Assembly (NCBI RefSeq): GCF_036250695.1
Contig: NZ_CP109427.1
Coordinates: forward strand, 6,324,001-6,388,000
Direction of reading: 5' to 3'
Length of the DNA stretch: 64,000 nucleotides
Origin: Streptomyces sp. NBC_01497
GTDB lineage: Bacteria; Actinomycetota; Actinomycetes; Streptomycetales; Streptomycetaceae
Below the pieces are notes generated by a model. It was not told the origin of the DNA. It saw only the letters and a program-made list of their open reading frames with translations, and did not search any database. Within the stretch, counting starts at the first letter, position 1. Each line of letters starts with the position of its first letter. Of this stretch, positions 39,429 to 48,238 are shown piece by piece. Made by a program: the position numbers and the translations under genes.

Positions 39429-40241
39429 TCATTCCCAGCGGAAGAACGCGCCCGCAGCGCCGAGCCCGGCCACACTCCAGCCGGCCAGGATGCCCAGATC
39501 GCCCCAGGGCATCGACGCGCCGTGCTGGAGCACGTCCCGCAGCCCGCCGGACAGCGCCGCGATCGGCAGCAGCTGGAGCACCTCGCGCGCGCCGTCGGGG
39601 AACGTGTCGAGCGGCACGATCACCCCGCCCGCGACCAGCAGCAGGATGAACACCAGGTTCGCCGCGGCGAGTGTCACCTCGGCCTTCAGCGTGCCCGCCA
39701 TCAGCAGGCCGAGCCCGGAGAACGCCGCCGTGCCGAGGACCAGCAGCAGGGCCACCGCGCCCGGGTCGCCGTGCGGGGACCAGCCGAGCAGCAGTGCGAT
39801 GACGCTCAGCAGCGCGACCTGGAGGAGCTCCGTCACGAGCACGCACAGCGTCTTCGCGGTCATCAGGCCCCAGCGCGGCAGCGGCGACGCGCCGAGCCGC
39901 TTGAGGACGCCGTAGCGGCGGTCGAAGCCGGTCGCGATGGCCTGCCCGGTGAAGGCGGTGGACAGGACGGCGAGGGCCAGGATGCCGGGCGCGAGGAAGT
40001 CCACGGACCTGCCCCGGCCGGTGTCCACGATGTCGACCGTCGAGAACACGACCAGCAGCAGTGACGGGATGATCACCGTCAGCAGCAGCTGCTCGCCGTT
40101 GCGCAGCAGCAGCTTCGTCTCGAACGCGGTCTGCGCCGCGATCATCCGGGCGAGCGGGGCCGCGCCGGGCGCCGGCGCGTAGGTGCCCGTGCCGGTGGTG
40201 GTGCTGGTGCCCGTGCCCACGGGCCCGGCGGTGGTGCTCAT
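39429..40241 (-). CDS. ABC-2 type transporter permease
   Basis: A 270-residue permease with six membrane segments typical of ABC-2 exporters. The family region NLVFILLLVAGGVIVPLDTFPDGAREVLQLLPIAALSGGLRDVL near 190-235 corresponds to the ABC-2 signature before the last helix. Its ATG overlaps the ATPase gene stop as ATGA and AAGGAG precedes it, so the two subunits are coupled. The first 30 residues are a Thr/Gly-rich cytoplasmic tail. The substrate is unknown; the place between sufR and ctaA makes a cofactor-related or drug export role possible. Confidence 0.88.
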   Translation of the reverse strand: MSTTAGPVGTGTSTTTGTGTYAPAPGAAPLARMIAAQTAFETKLLLRNGEQLLLTVIIPSLLLVVFSTVDIVDTGRGRSVDFLAPGILALAVLSTAFTGQAIATGFDRRYGVLKRLGASPLPRWGLMTAKTLCVLVTELLQVALLSVIALLLGWSPHGDPGAVALLLVLGTAAFSGLGLLMAGTLKAEVTLAAANLVFILLLVAGGVIVPLDTFPDGAREVLQLLPIAALSGGLRDVLQHGASMPWGDLGILAGWSVAGLGAAGAFFRWE

Positions 40242-41185
40242 CGGCGCAGCTCCTTGCCGGTCAGTTCGAGGAAGACGTCCTCCAGGGTGTGCCGCTCCAC
40301 GGCGATGCCCTCCGCCATCACCCCGTGCTGCGCGCACCAGGAGGTGACGGTGGCGAGCAGCTGCGGATCGACCGTGCCGGTGATCCGGTACGCGCCCGGC
40401 GTCAGCTCGGACGCGCCCGAGCCGTCGGGAAGTGCCTTGAGCAGCGAACCGACGTCGAGCCCGGGCCTGCCGGTGAAGCGCAGGGTGTTCTCCGCGCCGC
40501 CCTTGCACAGCTCCTCGGGGTCGCCCTGGGCGACCACGCGCCCGGCGTCCACGATGACGACGTCGTCGGACAGGCTCTCGGCCTCGTCCATGAAGTGGGT
40601 GGTCAGCACGGTGCTGACGCCGTCCGCGCGCAGCTCGCCGATCAGCTCCCAGGTCGCGCGGCGGGCCTGCGGGTCGAGGCCCGCGGTCGGCTCGTCGAGG
40701 AACACCAGTTCGGGGCGGCCGACGACGGCGAGCGCGAGGGCGAGCCGCTGCTGCTGCCCGCCGGACAGCCGACGGTAGGTGGTGCGGCCCAGGGAGCCGA
40801 GGCCGAGGCGCTCGATCAGCGCGTCCACGTCCAGCGGATTCGCGTGCAGCTTCGCCATGTGGCGGAGCATCTCCTCGGCGCGGGCGCCGGAGTACACGCC
40901 ACCCGACTGGAGCATCACGCCGATCCGGGGTCGCAGCCGCGCCGCGTCCGCGACGGGGTCGAGCCCGAGGACGCGCACGGTGCCCGCGTCGGGTCGGCGA
41001 TAGCCCTCGCAGGTCTCTATGGTGGTGGTCTTGCCCGCACCGTTGGGCCCGAGCACCGAAGTCACCGTGCCCGCGCGCACCAGCAGGTCCAGGCCGTCCA
41101 CCGCGGTCGTGTTCCCGTAACGCTTGACCAGGCCCCGGATCGACACGACGGGGTCGGACCCGCTGTCCGGGAAGTCGCTGTGCAT
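40238..41185 (-). CDS. ABC exporter ATP-binding protein
   Basis: A 315-residue DrrA/CcmA-type ATPase: Walker A LGPNGAGKTTTIE near 46, Q-loop near MLQSGGVYSGARAEEML, signature LSGGQQQRLALA near 140, Walker B ELVFLDEPTAGLDPQA near 160, and H-loop TTHFMDEAE near 196. A C-terminal domain of about 90 residues follows, usual for drug- and antibiotic-exporter ATPases. TAGACT six bases before the ATG suggests a leaderless message. It is divergent from sufR, with an iron-box-like palindrome between them. Confidence 0.92.
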   Translation of the reverse strand: MHSDFPDSGSDPVVSIRGLVKRYGNTTAVDGLDLLVRAGTVTSVLGPNGAGKTTTIETCEGYRRPDAGTVRVLGLDPVADAARLRPRIGVMLQSGGVYSGARAEEMLRHMAKLHANPLDVDALIERLGLGSLGRTTYRRLSGGQQQRLALALAVVGRPELVFLDEPTAGLDPQARRATWELIGELRADGVSTVLTTHFMDEAESLSDDVVIVDAGRVVAQGDPEELCKGGAENTLRFTGRPGLDVGSLLKALPDGSGASELTPGAYRITGTVDPQLLATVTSWCAQHGVMAEGIAVERHTLEDVFLELTGKELRR

Positions 41186-41191
41186 GGCCGA

Positions 41192-41197
41192 AGTCTA
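41192..41197 (-). promoter_or_regulatory. -10 element for leaderless ABC exporter mRNA
   Basis: TAGACT on the minus strand, six bases before the ATG at 41185. Confidence 0.5.
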
Positions 41198-41242
41198 GGC
41201 AGCGCCCCTGGGACGGCCGACCACGGGGGACCGGGACCGCTC

Positions 41243-41258
41243 CTTAGGTGACCCTAAG
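41243..41258. promoter_or_regulatory. Iron-box-like palindrome CTTAGG-N4-CCTAAG
   Basis: CTTAGGTGACCCTAAG is a perfect 6-4-6 palindrome in the 144-base sufR/ABC spacer. Aligned to the actinobacterial DtxR/IdeR iron box (TTAGGTTAGSCTAACCTAA) the left half TTAGGT and the central CTAA agree, but the right half does not, so assignment to a DmdR-type regulator is tentative. It is 57 bases from the ABC start and 71 from the sufR start. Confidence 0.5.
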
Positions 41259-41293
41259 TGACGCAGGGCACCGTTGATCGTGGCGGACCGTGG

Positions 41294-41330
41294 TTGTCAT
41301 CCCGCCGGGAATTACGCAACAATGGCGTTG
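41294..41330 (+). promoter_or_regulatory. sufR promoter with SufR operator CAAC-N6-GTTG
   Basis: TTGTCA (41294-41299), an 18-base spacer and AACAAT (41318-41323) form a promoter whose start would fall at or next to GTG 41330. CAAC (41317-41320), AATGGC, GTTG (41327-41330) exactly matches the CAAC-N6-GTTG operator known for SufR repressors and covers both the -10 and the start codon, which implies autorepression of the whole operon. Confidence 0.8.
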
Positions 41331-42103
41331 TGAAATACGTCGGCGAGACTCGGGAGGCCCCCATGGGGACCCCGCAGGACGATCTGGCGACCGGTGAGCA
41401 CTCCACGCGCGGCCGCGTCGCGCGGTCCATCCTGGACCACGGCCCCTCGACGGTCGCCGAGCTGGCGGACCGCCTGGGGCTGACCGCCGCGGCCGTGCGC
41501 CGCCATCTCGACGCACTGGTCGCCGACACCGTCGTGGAACCCCGCGAGAAGCGGGTCTACGGCTCGCGGGGGCGCGGGCGCCCCGCGAAGGTCTTCGCGC
41601 TGACCGACTGCGGCCGGGACGCCTTCGACCAGTCCTACGACAAGCTCGCCGCCGACGCCCTGCGCTGGATCTCCGCCGCCGCGGGCGGCGCCGAGAAGGG
41701 CGAGGCCGCCGTCGCGGCGTTCGCCCGCGCCAGGCTCGCCGCCCAGACCGAGGCGTACCGCGCCCCCGTGGAAGCGGCGGCCCCCGCCGGACGGGCCGAG
41801 GCCCTCGCGGACGCGCTGAGCGCCGACGGATACGCGGCCACCACCCGCGCGGCGCCGAACGGGCAGGGTGAGCAGCTCTGCCAGCACCACTGCCCGGTCG
41901 CCCACGTCGCCGAGCAGTTCCCGCAGCTGTGCGAGGCCGAGACGGAGGCCTTCTCCCAGCTCCTCGGCACGCACGTGCAGCGGCTCGCGACCATCGCCCA
42001 CGGCGACGGCGTGTGCACCACCTTCATCCCGGGGACGCCGGACGCCGCCGCCCCCCACTTCGACCCCACTACTGAACGCACTGCCGGGAGGAACCCCGCA
42101 TGA
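41330..42103 (+). CDS. sufR: Fe-S cluster-sensing repressor SufR
   Basis: A 257-residue winged-helix regulator of the DeoR/ArsR-like SufR family. The DNA-binding domain spans about residues 28-95 ([24 protein letters not shown] is its recognition region). Three cysteines, C184, C188 and C201 ([10 protein letters not shown] ... FPQLCEAE), have the spacing of the cluster-binding cysteines. When holding a [4Fe-4S] cluster SufR represses its own suf operon; loss of the cluster under iron limitation or oxidative stress relieves it. GTG 41330 fits a leaderless mRNA; an alternative ATG at 41363 has GGGAGG five bases upstream. The stop overlaps sufB as ATGA. Confidence 0.93.
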   Translation: MKYVGETREAPMGTPQDDLATGEHSTRGRVARSILDHGPSTVAELADRLGLTAAAVRRHLDALVADTVVEPREKRVYGSRGRGRPAKVFALTDCGRDAFDQSYDKLAADALRWISAAAGGAEKGEAAVAAFARARLAAQTEAYRAPVEAAAPAGRAEALADALSADGYAATTRAAPNGQGEQLCQHHCPVAHVAEQFPQLCEAETEAFSQLLGTHVQRLATIAHGDGVCTTFIPGTPDAAAPHFDPTTERTAGRNPA

Positions 42104-43521
42104 CGCTCCCCACGGAGACCGCACACCCCGAGCTCGACGGCCTGGGCACGTACGAATTCGGCTGGGCCGACTCCGACACCGCGGGTGCCGCGGCCAAGCG
42201 CGGCCTCTCCGAAGAGGTCGTCCGCGACATCTCGGCGAAGAAGAACGAACCCGAGTGGATGCTGAAGCTGCGCCTCAAGGGCCTCAAGCTGTTCGGCAAG
42301 AAGCCGATGCCCAACTGGGGCTCGGACCTGTCGGGCATCGACTTCGACAACATCAAGTACTTCGTACGCTCCACGGAGAAGCAGGCGGAGTCCTGGGACG
42401 ACCTGCCCGAGGACATCAAGAACACGTACGACAAGCTCGGCATCCCCGAGGCGGAGAAGCAGCGCCTCGTCGCCGGTGTCGCCGCGCAGTACGAGTCCGA
42501 GGTGGTCTACCACCAGATCCGTGAGGACCTGGAGGCGCAGGGTGTCATCTTCCAGGACACCGACACGGCGCTCAAGGAGCACCCGGAGCTGTTCAAGGAG
42601 TACTTCGGCACCGTCATCCCGGTCGGCGACAACAAGTTCGCGTCGCTGAACACCTCGGTGTGGTCCGGCGGTTCCTTCATCTACGTGCCGAAGGGCGTGC
42701 ACGTCGACATCCCGCTCCAGGCCTACTTCCGTATCAACACGGAGAACATGGGCCAGTTCGAGCGGACGCTGATCATCGTCGACGAGGACGCCTACGTCCA
42801 CTACGTCGAGGGCTGCACGGCCCCGATCTACTCCTCGGACTCGCTGCACAGCGCCGTCGTGGAGATCATCGTCAAGAAGGGCGGCCGCTGCCGCTACACG
42901 ACGATCCAGAACTGGTCGAACAACGTCTACAACCTCGTCACCAAGCGTGCCGTGGCGTACGAGGGCGCGACCATGGAGTGGGTCGACGGCAACATCGGCT
43001 CCAAGGTCACCATGAAGTACCCGGCCGTCTACCTGATGGGCGAGCACGCCAAGGGCGAGACGCTCTCCATCGCGTTCGCGGGCGAGGGCCAGCACCAGGA
43101 CGCCGGCGCCAAGATGGTGCACATGGCGCCCAACACGTCGTCGAACATCGTCTCCAAGTCGGTGGCGCGCGGCGGCGGCCGGACCTCCTACCGCGGCCTG
43201 ATCGAGATCGGCGAAGGCGCCGCGGGCTCCAAGTCCAACGTTCTGTGCGACGCGCTGCTGGTCGACACCATCTCCCGCTCCGACACGTACCCCTACGTGG
43301 ACGTGCGCGAGGACGATGTGTCGATGGGCCACGAGGCGACCGTCTCCAAGGTCTCGGAAGACCAGCTGTTCTACCTGATGAGCCGCGGTCTGTCCGAGTT
43401 CGAGGCGATGGCGATGATCGTGCGCGGCTTCGTCGAGCCGATCGCCAAGGAACTCCCGATGGAGTACGCGCTGGAACTCAACCGGCTGATCGAGCTGCAG
43501 ATGGAGGGATCGGTCGGCTGA
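42100..43521 (+). CDS. sufB: Fe-S cluster assembly scaffold SufB
   Basis: Core scaffold of the SufBCD complex on which Fe-S clusters are built. The 473-residue protein has the right-handed beta-helix region with [27 protein letters not shown] near 230-255 and [49 protein letters not shown] near 383-430, which contains the conserved histidine shared with SufD. It ends in the family's [15 protein letters not shown]. Translation is coupled to sufR through ATGA. The long unconserved N-terminus seen in some SufB intein-bearing actinobacteria is absent and no intein is present. Confidence 0.97.
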   Translation: MTLPTETAHPELDGLGTYEFGWADSDTAGAAAKRGLSEEVVRDISAKKNEPEWMLKLRLKGLKLFGKKPMPNWGSDLSGIDFDNIKYFVRSTEKQAESWDDLPEDIKNTYDKLGIPEAEKQRLVAGVAAQYESEVVYHQIREDLEAQGVIFQDTDTALKEHPELFKEYFGTVIPVGDNKFASLNTSVWSGGSFIYVPKGVHVDIPLQAYFRINTENMGQFERTLIIVDEDAYVHYVEGCTAPIYSSDSLHSAVVEIIVKKGGRCRYTTIQNWSNNVYNLVTKRAVAYEGATMEWVDGNIGSKVTMKYPAVYLMGEHAKGETLSIAFAGEGQHQDAGAKMVHMAPNTSSNIVSKSVARGGGRTSYRGLIEIGEGAAGSKSNVLCDALLVDTISRSDTYPYVDVREDDVSMGHEATVSKVSEDQLFYLMSRGLSEFEAMAMIVRGFVEPIAKELPMEYALELNRLIELQMEGSVG

Positions 43522-43583
43522 CGCCGCGCCGCCCCGACACCGAGACAGCACCAGAGACAGACAGAGAGAACACGACGACAGCC

Positions 43584-44768
43584 ATGGCTGAGGCCCAGAA
43601 TTCCCCCGCTCCGGCGGGTTCCACGACCACCGGCGCGATCGCGGTGGCGGCGGAGTCCACCGTGGCGACGCGCATGAGCGCGTCCCCCTCGTACGACGTC
43701 GGTGACTTCCCCGTACCGCACGGCCGCGAGGAGGAGTGGCGGTTCACCCCGCTGGAGCGCCTGCGCGGACTGCACGACGGCACCGCCACCGCCGACGGCC
43801 GCATCCGCGTCGAGGTGAGCACGCCCGCCGGGGTCACCCAGGAGACCGTGGGCCGCGACGACCCGCGCGTCGGCAAGGCCGGTGTCCCGGCGGACCGCGT
43901 CGCGGCCCAGGCGTACTCCTCGTTCGAGAAGGCGTCCGTGGTCTCGGTCCCCAAGGAGACCGTGTTGAGCGAGCCGATCAGGATCGCCCTGCACGGCCAG
44001 GGCGGCACCGCCTTCGTGCACCAGGTGATCGAGCTCGGCGCGTTCGCCGAGGCCGTGGTCGTGCTCGACCACACCGGTGACGCGGTCGTCGCGGCCAACG
44101 TCGACTTCCTCGTCGGCGACGGCGCCAAGCTGACCGTCGTGTCCGTGCAGGACTGGGACGAGAAGGCCGTCCACGTCGCGCAGCACAACACGCTCGTCGG
44201 CCGCGACGCCTCGTTCAAGTCGGTCGTCGTGACCTTCGGCGGCGACGTCGTACGGCTCCAGCCGCGCGTCGCGTACGCGGGCCCCGGCGGCGAGGCCGAG
44301 CTGTTCGGCCTGTACTTCACCGACCAGGGCCAGCACCAGGAGCACCGCCTCCTCGTCGACCACAACACGCCGCACTGCAAGTCCAACGTCGCCTACAAGG
44401 GCGCGCTCCAGGGCGAGGGCGCGCACGCGGTGTGGATCGGCGACGTGCTGATCAGGGCGGCCGCCGAGGGCACCGACACCTACGAGATGAACCGCAACCT
44501 CGTCCTCACGGACGGGGCGCGCGTCGACTCCGTGCCGAACCTGGAGATCGAGACGGGCGAGATCGCGGGCGCGGGACACGCGTCCGCCACCGGCCGTTTC
44601 GACGACGAGCAGCTGTTCTACCTGATGGCGCGCGGCATCCCGGAGGTCGAGGCCCGGCGCCTCGTCGTCCGCGGGTTCTTCGCCGAACTGGTCCAGCAGA
44701 TCGGCCTGCCGGACGTCGAGGAGCGTCTGCTCGGCAAGATCGAGACGGAGCTGGAGGCGTCCGTCTGA
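43584..44768 (+). CDS. sufD: Fe-S cluster assembly protein SufD
   Basis: Partner of SufB in the SufBCD complex. The 394-residue protein carries PHGREEEWRFTPLERLRGL near 48, then the beta-helix core and the family end ETGEIAGAGHASATGRFDDEQLFYLMARGIPEVEARRLVVRGFFAEL near 325-370, where AGHASATG includes the conserved histidine. ATG 43584 fits the conserved start; the upstream frame overlaps sufB and is not used. There are 62 bases between sufB and sufD, the longest gap in the operon. The stop shares one base with the next start (TGATG). Confidence 0.95.
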   Translation: MAEAQNSPAPAGSTTTGAIAVAAESTVATRMSASPSYDVGDFPVPHGREEEWRFTPLERLRGLHDGTATADGRIRVEVSTPAGVTQETVGRDDPRVGKAGVPADRVAAQAYSSFEKASVVSVPKETVLSEPIRIALHGQGGTAFVHQVIELGAFAEAVVVLDHTGDAVVAANVDFLVGDGAKLTVVSVQDWDEKAVHVAQHNTLVGRDASFKSVVVTFGGDVVRLQPRVAYAGPGGEAELFGLYFTDQGQHQEHRLLVDHNTPHCKSNVAYKGALQGEGAHAVWIGDVLIRAAAEGTDTYEMNRNLVLTDGARVDSVPNLEIETGEIAGAGHASATGRFDDEQLFYLMARGIPEVEARRLVVRGFFAELVQQIGLPDVEERLLGKIETELEASV

Positions 44769-45085
44769 TGGCCTTCGCCCGCGTCTGCGCCCTCAGCGAG
44801 CTGGAGGACGGCATGCCGAAGCGCGTCGAGCTCGAAGGCGTCCCCGTCTCCGTCGTCCGTACGGAGGGCGAGGTGTTCGCGATCAACGACATCTGCTCGC
44901 ACGCGAACGTCTCCCTCTCCGAGGGCGAGGTGGAGAACTGCCAGATCGAGTGCTGGCTGCACGGTTCCAGCTTCGATCTGCGTACCGGCAAGCCGTCCGG
45001 ACTGCCCGCGACGCGCCCCGTCCCCGTATACCCCGTACAGATCCAAGGGGACGATGTGCTCGTCTCCGTCACCCAGGAGACCTGA
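44768..45085 (+). CDS. Rieske-type [2Fe-2S] ferredoxin in the suf operon
   Basis: A 105-residue Rieske ferredoxin of the dioxygenase-component type: CSHANVSL near residue 43 and CWLHGSSFD near 62 give the CxH...CxxH ligands. It has no dioxygenase neighbours, and its position inside the suf operon, coupled to sufD by TGATG, suggests an electron donor for cluster assembly or a client of it. Genes like this are common between sufD and sufC in actinobacteria. Confidence 0.92.
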   Translation: MAFARVCALSELEDGMPKRVELEGVPVSVVRTEGEVFAINDICSHANVSLSEGEVENCQIECWLHGSSFDLRTGKPSGLPATRPVPVYPVQIQGDDVLVSVTQET

Positions 45086-45092
45086 GTCACCC

Positions 45093-45857
45093 ATGGCAAC
45101 GCTCGAAATCAACGACCTGCACGTCACCGTCGAGGCGGAAGGCGGCCCCCGCGAGATCCTCAAGGGCGTCGACCTGACCGTCAGCCAGGGCGAGACGCAC
45201 GCCATCATGGGCCCCAACGGCTCCGGCAAGTCGACGCTCGCCTACTCCCTCGCGGGACACCCCAAGTACACGATCACCGGCGGCACCGTCACCCTCGACG
45301 GTGAGGACGTCCTGGCGATGACCGTGGACGAGCGGGCCCGCGCCGGCATCTTCCTCGCCATGCAGTACCCGGTCGAGGTGCCTGGCGTCTCCGTCTCCAA
45401 CTTCCTGCGCACGTCCGCGACGGCCGTGCGCGGCGAGGCCCCCAAGCTGCGCACCTGGGTCAAGGAGGTCAGGGAGACGATGGAGCGGCTCCAGATCGAC
45501 CCGGCGTTCGCCGAGCGCAACGTGAACGAGGGCTTCTCCGGCGGTGAGAAGAAGCGCCACGAGATCCTCCAGCTCGAACTGCTCAAGCCGCACATCGCGA
45601 TCCTCGACGAGACCGACTCCGGCCTCGACGTGGACGCCCTGCGCATCGTGTCCGAGGGCGTCAACCGCGTCCGCGAGACCGGCTCGGTCGGCACGCTGCT
45701 GATCACCCACTACACGCGGATCCTGCGCTACATCAAGCCCGACTTCGTGCACGTCTTCGCGCAGGGCCGCATCGCCGAGTCCGGTGGCGCGGAGCTCGCC
45801 GACAAGCTGGAGAACGAGGGCTACGAGGCCTACGTGAAGGGAGGCGTAACGGCGTGA
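45093..45857 (+). CDS. sufC: Fe-S cluster assembly ATPase SufC
   Basis: ABC-type ATPase that powers conformational change in SufBCD. The 254-residue protein shows Walker A GPNGSGKSTLAYSLAGHP near 36, signature NEGFSGGEKKRHEILQLEL near 146, Walker B IAILDETDSGLDVDAL near 170 and H-loop LLITHYTRIL near 204. Replacement of ABC-typical LSGGQ by FSGGEKKR is normal for SufC. The stop overlaps the sufS GTG by four bases. Confidence 0.97.
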   Translation: MATLEINDLHVTVEAEGGPREILKGVDLTVSQGETHAIMGPNGSGKSTLAYSLAGHPKYTITGGTVTLDGEDVLAMTVDERARAGIFLAMQYPVEVPGVSVSNFLRTSATAVRGEAPKLRTWVKEVRETMERLQIDPAFAERNVNEGFSGGEKKRHEILQLELLKPHIAILDETDSGLDVDALRIVSEGVNRVRETGSVGTLLITHYTRILRYIKPDFVHVFAQGRIAESGGAELADKLENEGYEAYVKGGVTA

Positions 45858-47119
45858 CTCAGACGCGGGAACTGCAGGGCCTGCTGGACACGGAGGCGAT
45901 CCGCAAGGACTTCCCCATCCTCGACCGGATCGTCCACGACGACCGCAAGCTCGTGTACCTGGACAACGCCGCGACGTCGCAGACGCCACGACAGGTCCTC
46001 GACACGATCACCGGGTACTACGAGCGGCACAACGCCAACGTGCACCGCGGCGTCCACGTCCTCGCGGAAGAGGCCACGGCGCTGTACGAGGGCGCGCGCG
46101 ACAAGGTCGCGTCGTTCATCAACGCCCCCAGCCGTGACGAGGTGATCTTCACCAAGAACGCCTCGGAGTCGCTGAACCTGGTCGCCAACATGCTGGGCTG
46201 GGCCGACGAGCCGTACCGCGTCGACGCCGACACCGAGATCGTCATCACGGAGATGGAGCACCACTCCAACATCGTGCCGTGGCAGCTGCTCTCGCAGCGC
46301 ACCGGCGCGAAGCTGAAGTGGTTCGGCCTCACCGACGACGGCCGCCTCGACCTGTCGAACATCGAGGAGGTCATCACCGAGAAGACGAAGATCGTCTCCT
46401 TCGTGCTGGTCTCCAACATCCTCGGCACGCACAACCCCGTCGAGGCGATCGTCCGCAGGGCGCAGCAGGTCGGCGCGCTCGTGATGATCGACGCGTCGCA
46501 GGCCGCACCGCACATGCCGGTGGACGTCCAGGCGCTCCAGGCGGACTTCGTCGCCTTCACCGGACACAAGATGCTCGGCCCGACCGGCATCGGCGTCCTG
46601 TGGGGCCGCCAGGAGCTGCTGGAGGACCTGCCGCCCTTCCTCGGCGGCGGCGAGATGATCGAGACCGTGTCGATGCACTCGTCGACCTACGCGCCGGCCC
46701 CGCACAAGTTCGAGGCCGGTACGCCGCCGATCGCGGAGGCCGTGGGCCTCGGCGCGGCCGTGGACTACCTCACGGCCATCGGCATGGACAAGGTCCTCGC
46801 GCACGAGCGGGCACTGACCTCATACGCCGTCGAGCGGCTGCTGCGGGTGCCCGATCTGCGTATCATCGGCCCCGCCACGGCCGAGGAGCGCGGCGCCGCG
46901 ATCTCGTTCACGCTCGGCGACATCCACCCGCACGACGTGGGCCAGGTGCTCGACGAGCAGGGCATCGCGGTCCGGGTCGGCCACCACTGCGCGCGCCCCG
47001 TCTGCCTGCGGTACGGAATTCCCGCGACCACCAGGGCGTCGTTCTATCTGTACTCCACCCCGGCCGAGGTGGACGCCTTGGTCGACGGCCTGGAGCACGT
47101 CCGTAACTTCTTCGGATAG
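45854..47119 (+). CDS. sufS: Cysteine desulfurase SufS
   Basis: PLP enzyme that takes sulfur from cysteine for cluster assembly. The 421-residue group II desulfurase has LVYLDNAATSQTP near 34, EMEHHSNIVPWQ near 134, the PLP lysine in TGHKMLGPTGIGVLW (K239), and the catalytic cysteine in RVGHHCARPVC (C379). GTG 45854 overlaps the sufC stop. The sulfur acceptor is expected to be SufU, the next gene. Confidence 0.97.
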   Translation: MTQTRELQGLLDTEAIRKDFPILDRIVHDDRKLVYLDNAATSQTPRQVLDTITGYYERHNANVHRGVHVLAEEATALYEGARDKVASFINAPSRDEVIFTKNASESLNLVANMLGWADEPYRVDADTEIVITEMEHHSNIVPWQLLSQRTGAKLKWFGLTDDGRLDLSNIEEVITEKTKIVSFVLVSNILGTHNPVEAIVRRAQQVGALVMIDASQAAPHMPVDVQALQADFVAFTGHKMLGPTGIGVLWGRQELLEDLPPFLGGGEMIETVSMHSSTYAPAPHKFEAGTPPIAEAVGLGAAVDYLTAIGMDKVLAHERALTSYAVERLLRVPDLRIIGPATAEERGAAISFTLGDIHPHDVGQVLDEQGIAVRVGHHCARPVCLRYGIPATTRASFYLYSTPAEVDALVDGLEHVRNFFG

Positions 47120-47132
47120 GGACAGGGCGAGA

Positions 47133-47597
47133 GTGAAACTGGATTCGATGTACCAGGACGTCATCCTGGACCACTACAAGCACCCGCACGGGCGCGGTCT
47201 GCGGGACGGCGACGCCGAGGTGCACCACGTCAACCCGACGTGCGGCGACGAGATCACGCTGCGCGTGCGCTACGACGGCTCGCGCATCGCGGACGTCAGC
47301 TACGAGGGGCAGGGCTGCTCCATCAGCCAGGCCAGCGCCTCGGTGCTGAACGACCTGCTGGTCGGTAAGGAACTCGCCGAGGCACAGCAGATCCAGGGCA
47401 CGTTCCTGGAGCTGATGCAGTCCAAGGGCCAGGTCGAGCCCGACGACGCGATGGAGGAGGTGCTGGAGGACGCGGTCGCGTTCGCCGGCGTCTCGAAGTA
47501 CCCCGCCCGCGTGAAGTGCGCCCTGCTGAGCTGGATGGCCTGGAAGGACGCGACAGCCCAGGCCCTGGGCGAGAGCGCACAGAAGGAGAGCGCATGA
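47133..47597 (+). CDS. sufU: SufU sulfur-transfer protein
   Basis: The 154-residue IscU-fold protein has the three zinc/sulfur ligands of SufU: C37 in NPTCGDEI, C62 in GQGCSISQ and C129 in VKCALLSW, with D39 nearby. In Gram-positive Suf systems SufU is a zinc-dependent sulfur acceptor for SufS rather than a scaffold, and its insertion relative to IscU (about 75-105) is present here. GTG 47133 follows sufS by 13 bases. The stop overlaps the next start as ATGA. Confidence 0.95.
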   Translation: MKLDSMYQDVILDHYKHPHGRGLRDGDAEVHHVNPTCGDEITLRVRYDGSRIADVSYEGQGCSISQASASVLNDLLVGKELAEAQQIQGTFLELMQSKGQVEPDDAMEEVLEDAVAFAGVSKYPARVKCALLSWMAWKDATAQALGESAQKESA

Positions 47598-47929
47598 GCG
47601 AGAACGAGACCCTGATGAAGCCGGCCTCGGAGGACGAGGTCCGCGAGGCGCTGTACGACGTCGTCGACCCCGAACTGGGCATCGACGTCGTCAACCTCGG
47701 GCTGATCTACGGGGTGCACATCGACGACGACAACACCGTCACCCTGGACATGACCCTGACGTCGGCGGCCTGCCCGCTGACCGATGTGATCGAGGACCAG
47801 GCGAAGTCGGCCACCGAGGGCATCGTGAACGAACTCCGGATCAACTGGGTCTGGATGCCGCCGTGGGGCCCCGAGAAGATCACGGACGACGGGCGCGAGC
47901 AGCTGCGCGCGCTCGGCTTCAACGTCTGA
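47594..47929 (+). CDS. DUF59/MIP18-family Fe-S assembly protein (SufT-like)
   Basis: A 111-residue protein of the PaaD/MIP18 family, which helps mature Fe-S proteins. VDPELGIDVVNLGLIYGV near 24-41 and LTSAACPLTDVIEDQ near 58, with the conserved cysteine, are complete. It is the last gene of the suf operon, coupled to sufU by ATGA and followed by a very strong terminator. It is often called SufT, although other DUF59 proteins exist, so no symbol is given. Confidence 0.92.
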   Translation: MSENETLMKPASEDEVREALYDVVDPELGIDVVNLGLIYGVHIDDDNTVTLDMTLTSAACPLTDVIEDQAKSATEGIVNELRINWVWMPPWGPEKITDDGREQLRALGFNV

Positions 47930-48238
47930 GCGATCCGAGCGGGCCGCGAGGCGCGCCCCGGTGAGCGGGCCCACAGGGCCCCGGGGCGGCGGGTGTCACA
48001 CCCGCCGCCCCGGGGCCCTGTTCCGTGTGCGCCCGGACCCGGTTTGGCCAGGACAGTATGTTCCGCTTTAAATGAACTGTTCGAATACGGGTCGCGCGGG
48101 GTCCCCCGCGCGCCGACGGCGGGTTCACGGCCGGTTCACGGCGTTCTGCGCCGTGCGCCGGACGCGGGACGGCGGCGACGAGGCGCGGGCGGGTGCCGCC
48201 GCGCGCGGAGCCGGGAGAGCGAGAACTGGAGAGCAGTC
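47930..48238 (+). other. suf operon end / permease leader region
   Basis: This 309-base stretch contains the suf terminator hairpin, then a short AT-richer patch (48040-48095, with TATGTT and TTTAAAT) that probably holds the permease promoter, and a GC-rich leader of about 150 bases without a recognised structure. No gene is evident. Confidence 0.6.
47973..48021 (+). terminator. Suf operon terminator, 23-24 bp perfect stem
   Basis: ACAGGGCC... (47973-47996) is exactly complementary to ...GGCCCTGT (47998-48021), leaving a minimal apical loop (TCA). It is one of the longest perfect hairpins in the window. Confidence 0.9.

Noticed and set aside
42100..43521. Intein in SufB, as found in some actinobacteria
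   Set aside because: The frame is 473 residues, the normal SufB length, with no inserted block or splice motifs.
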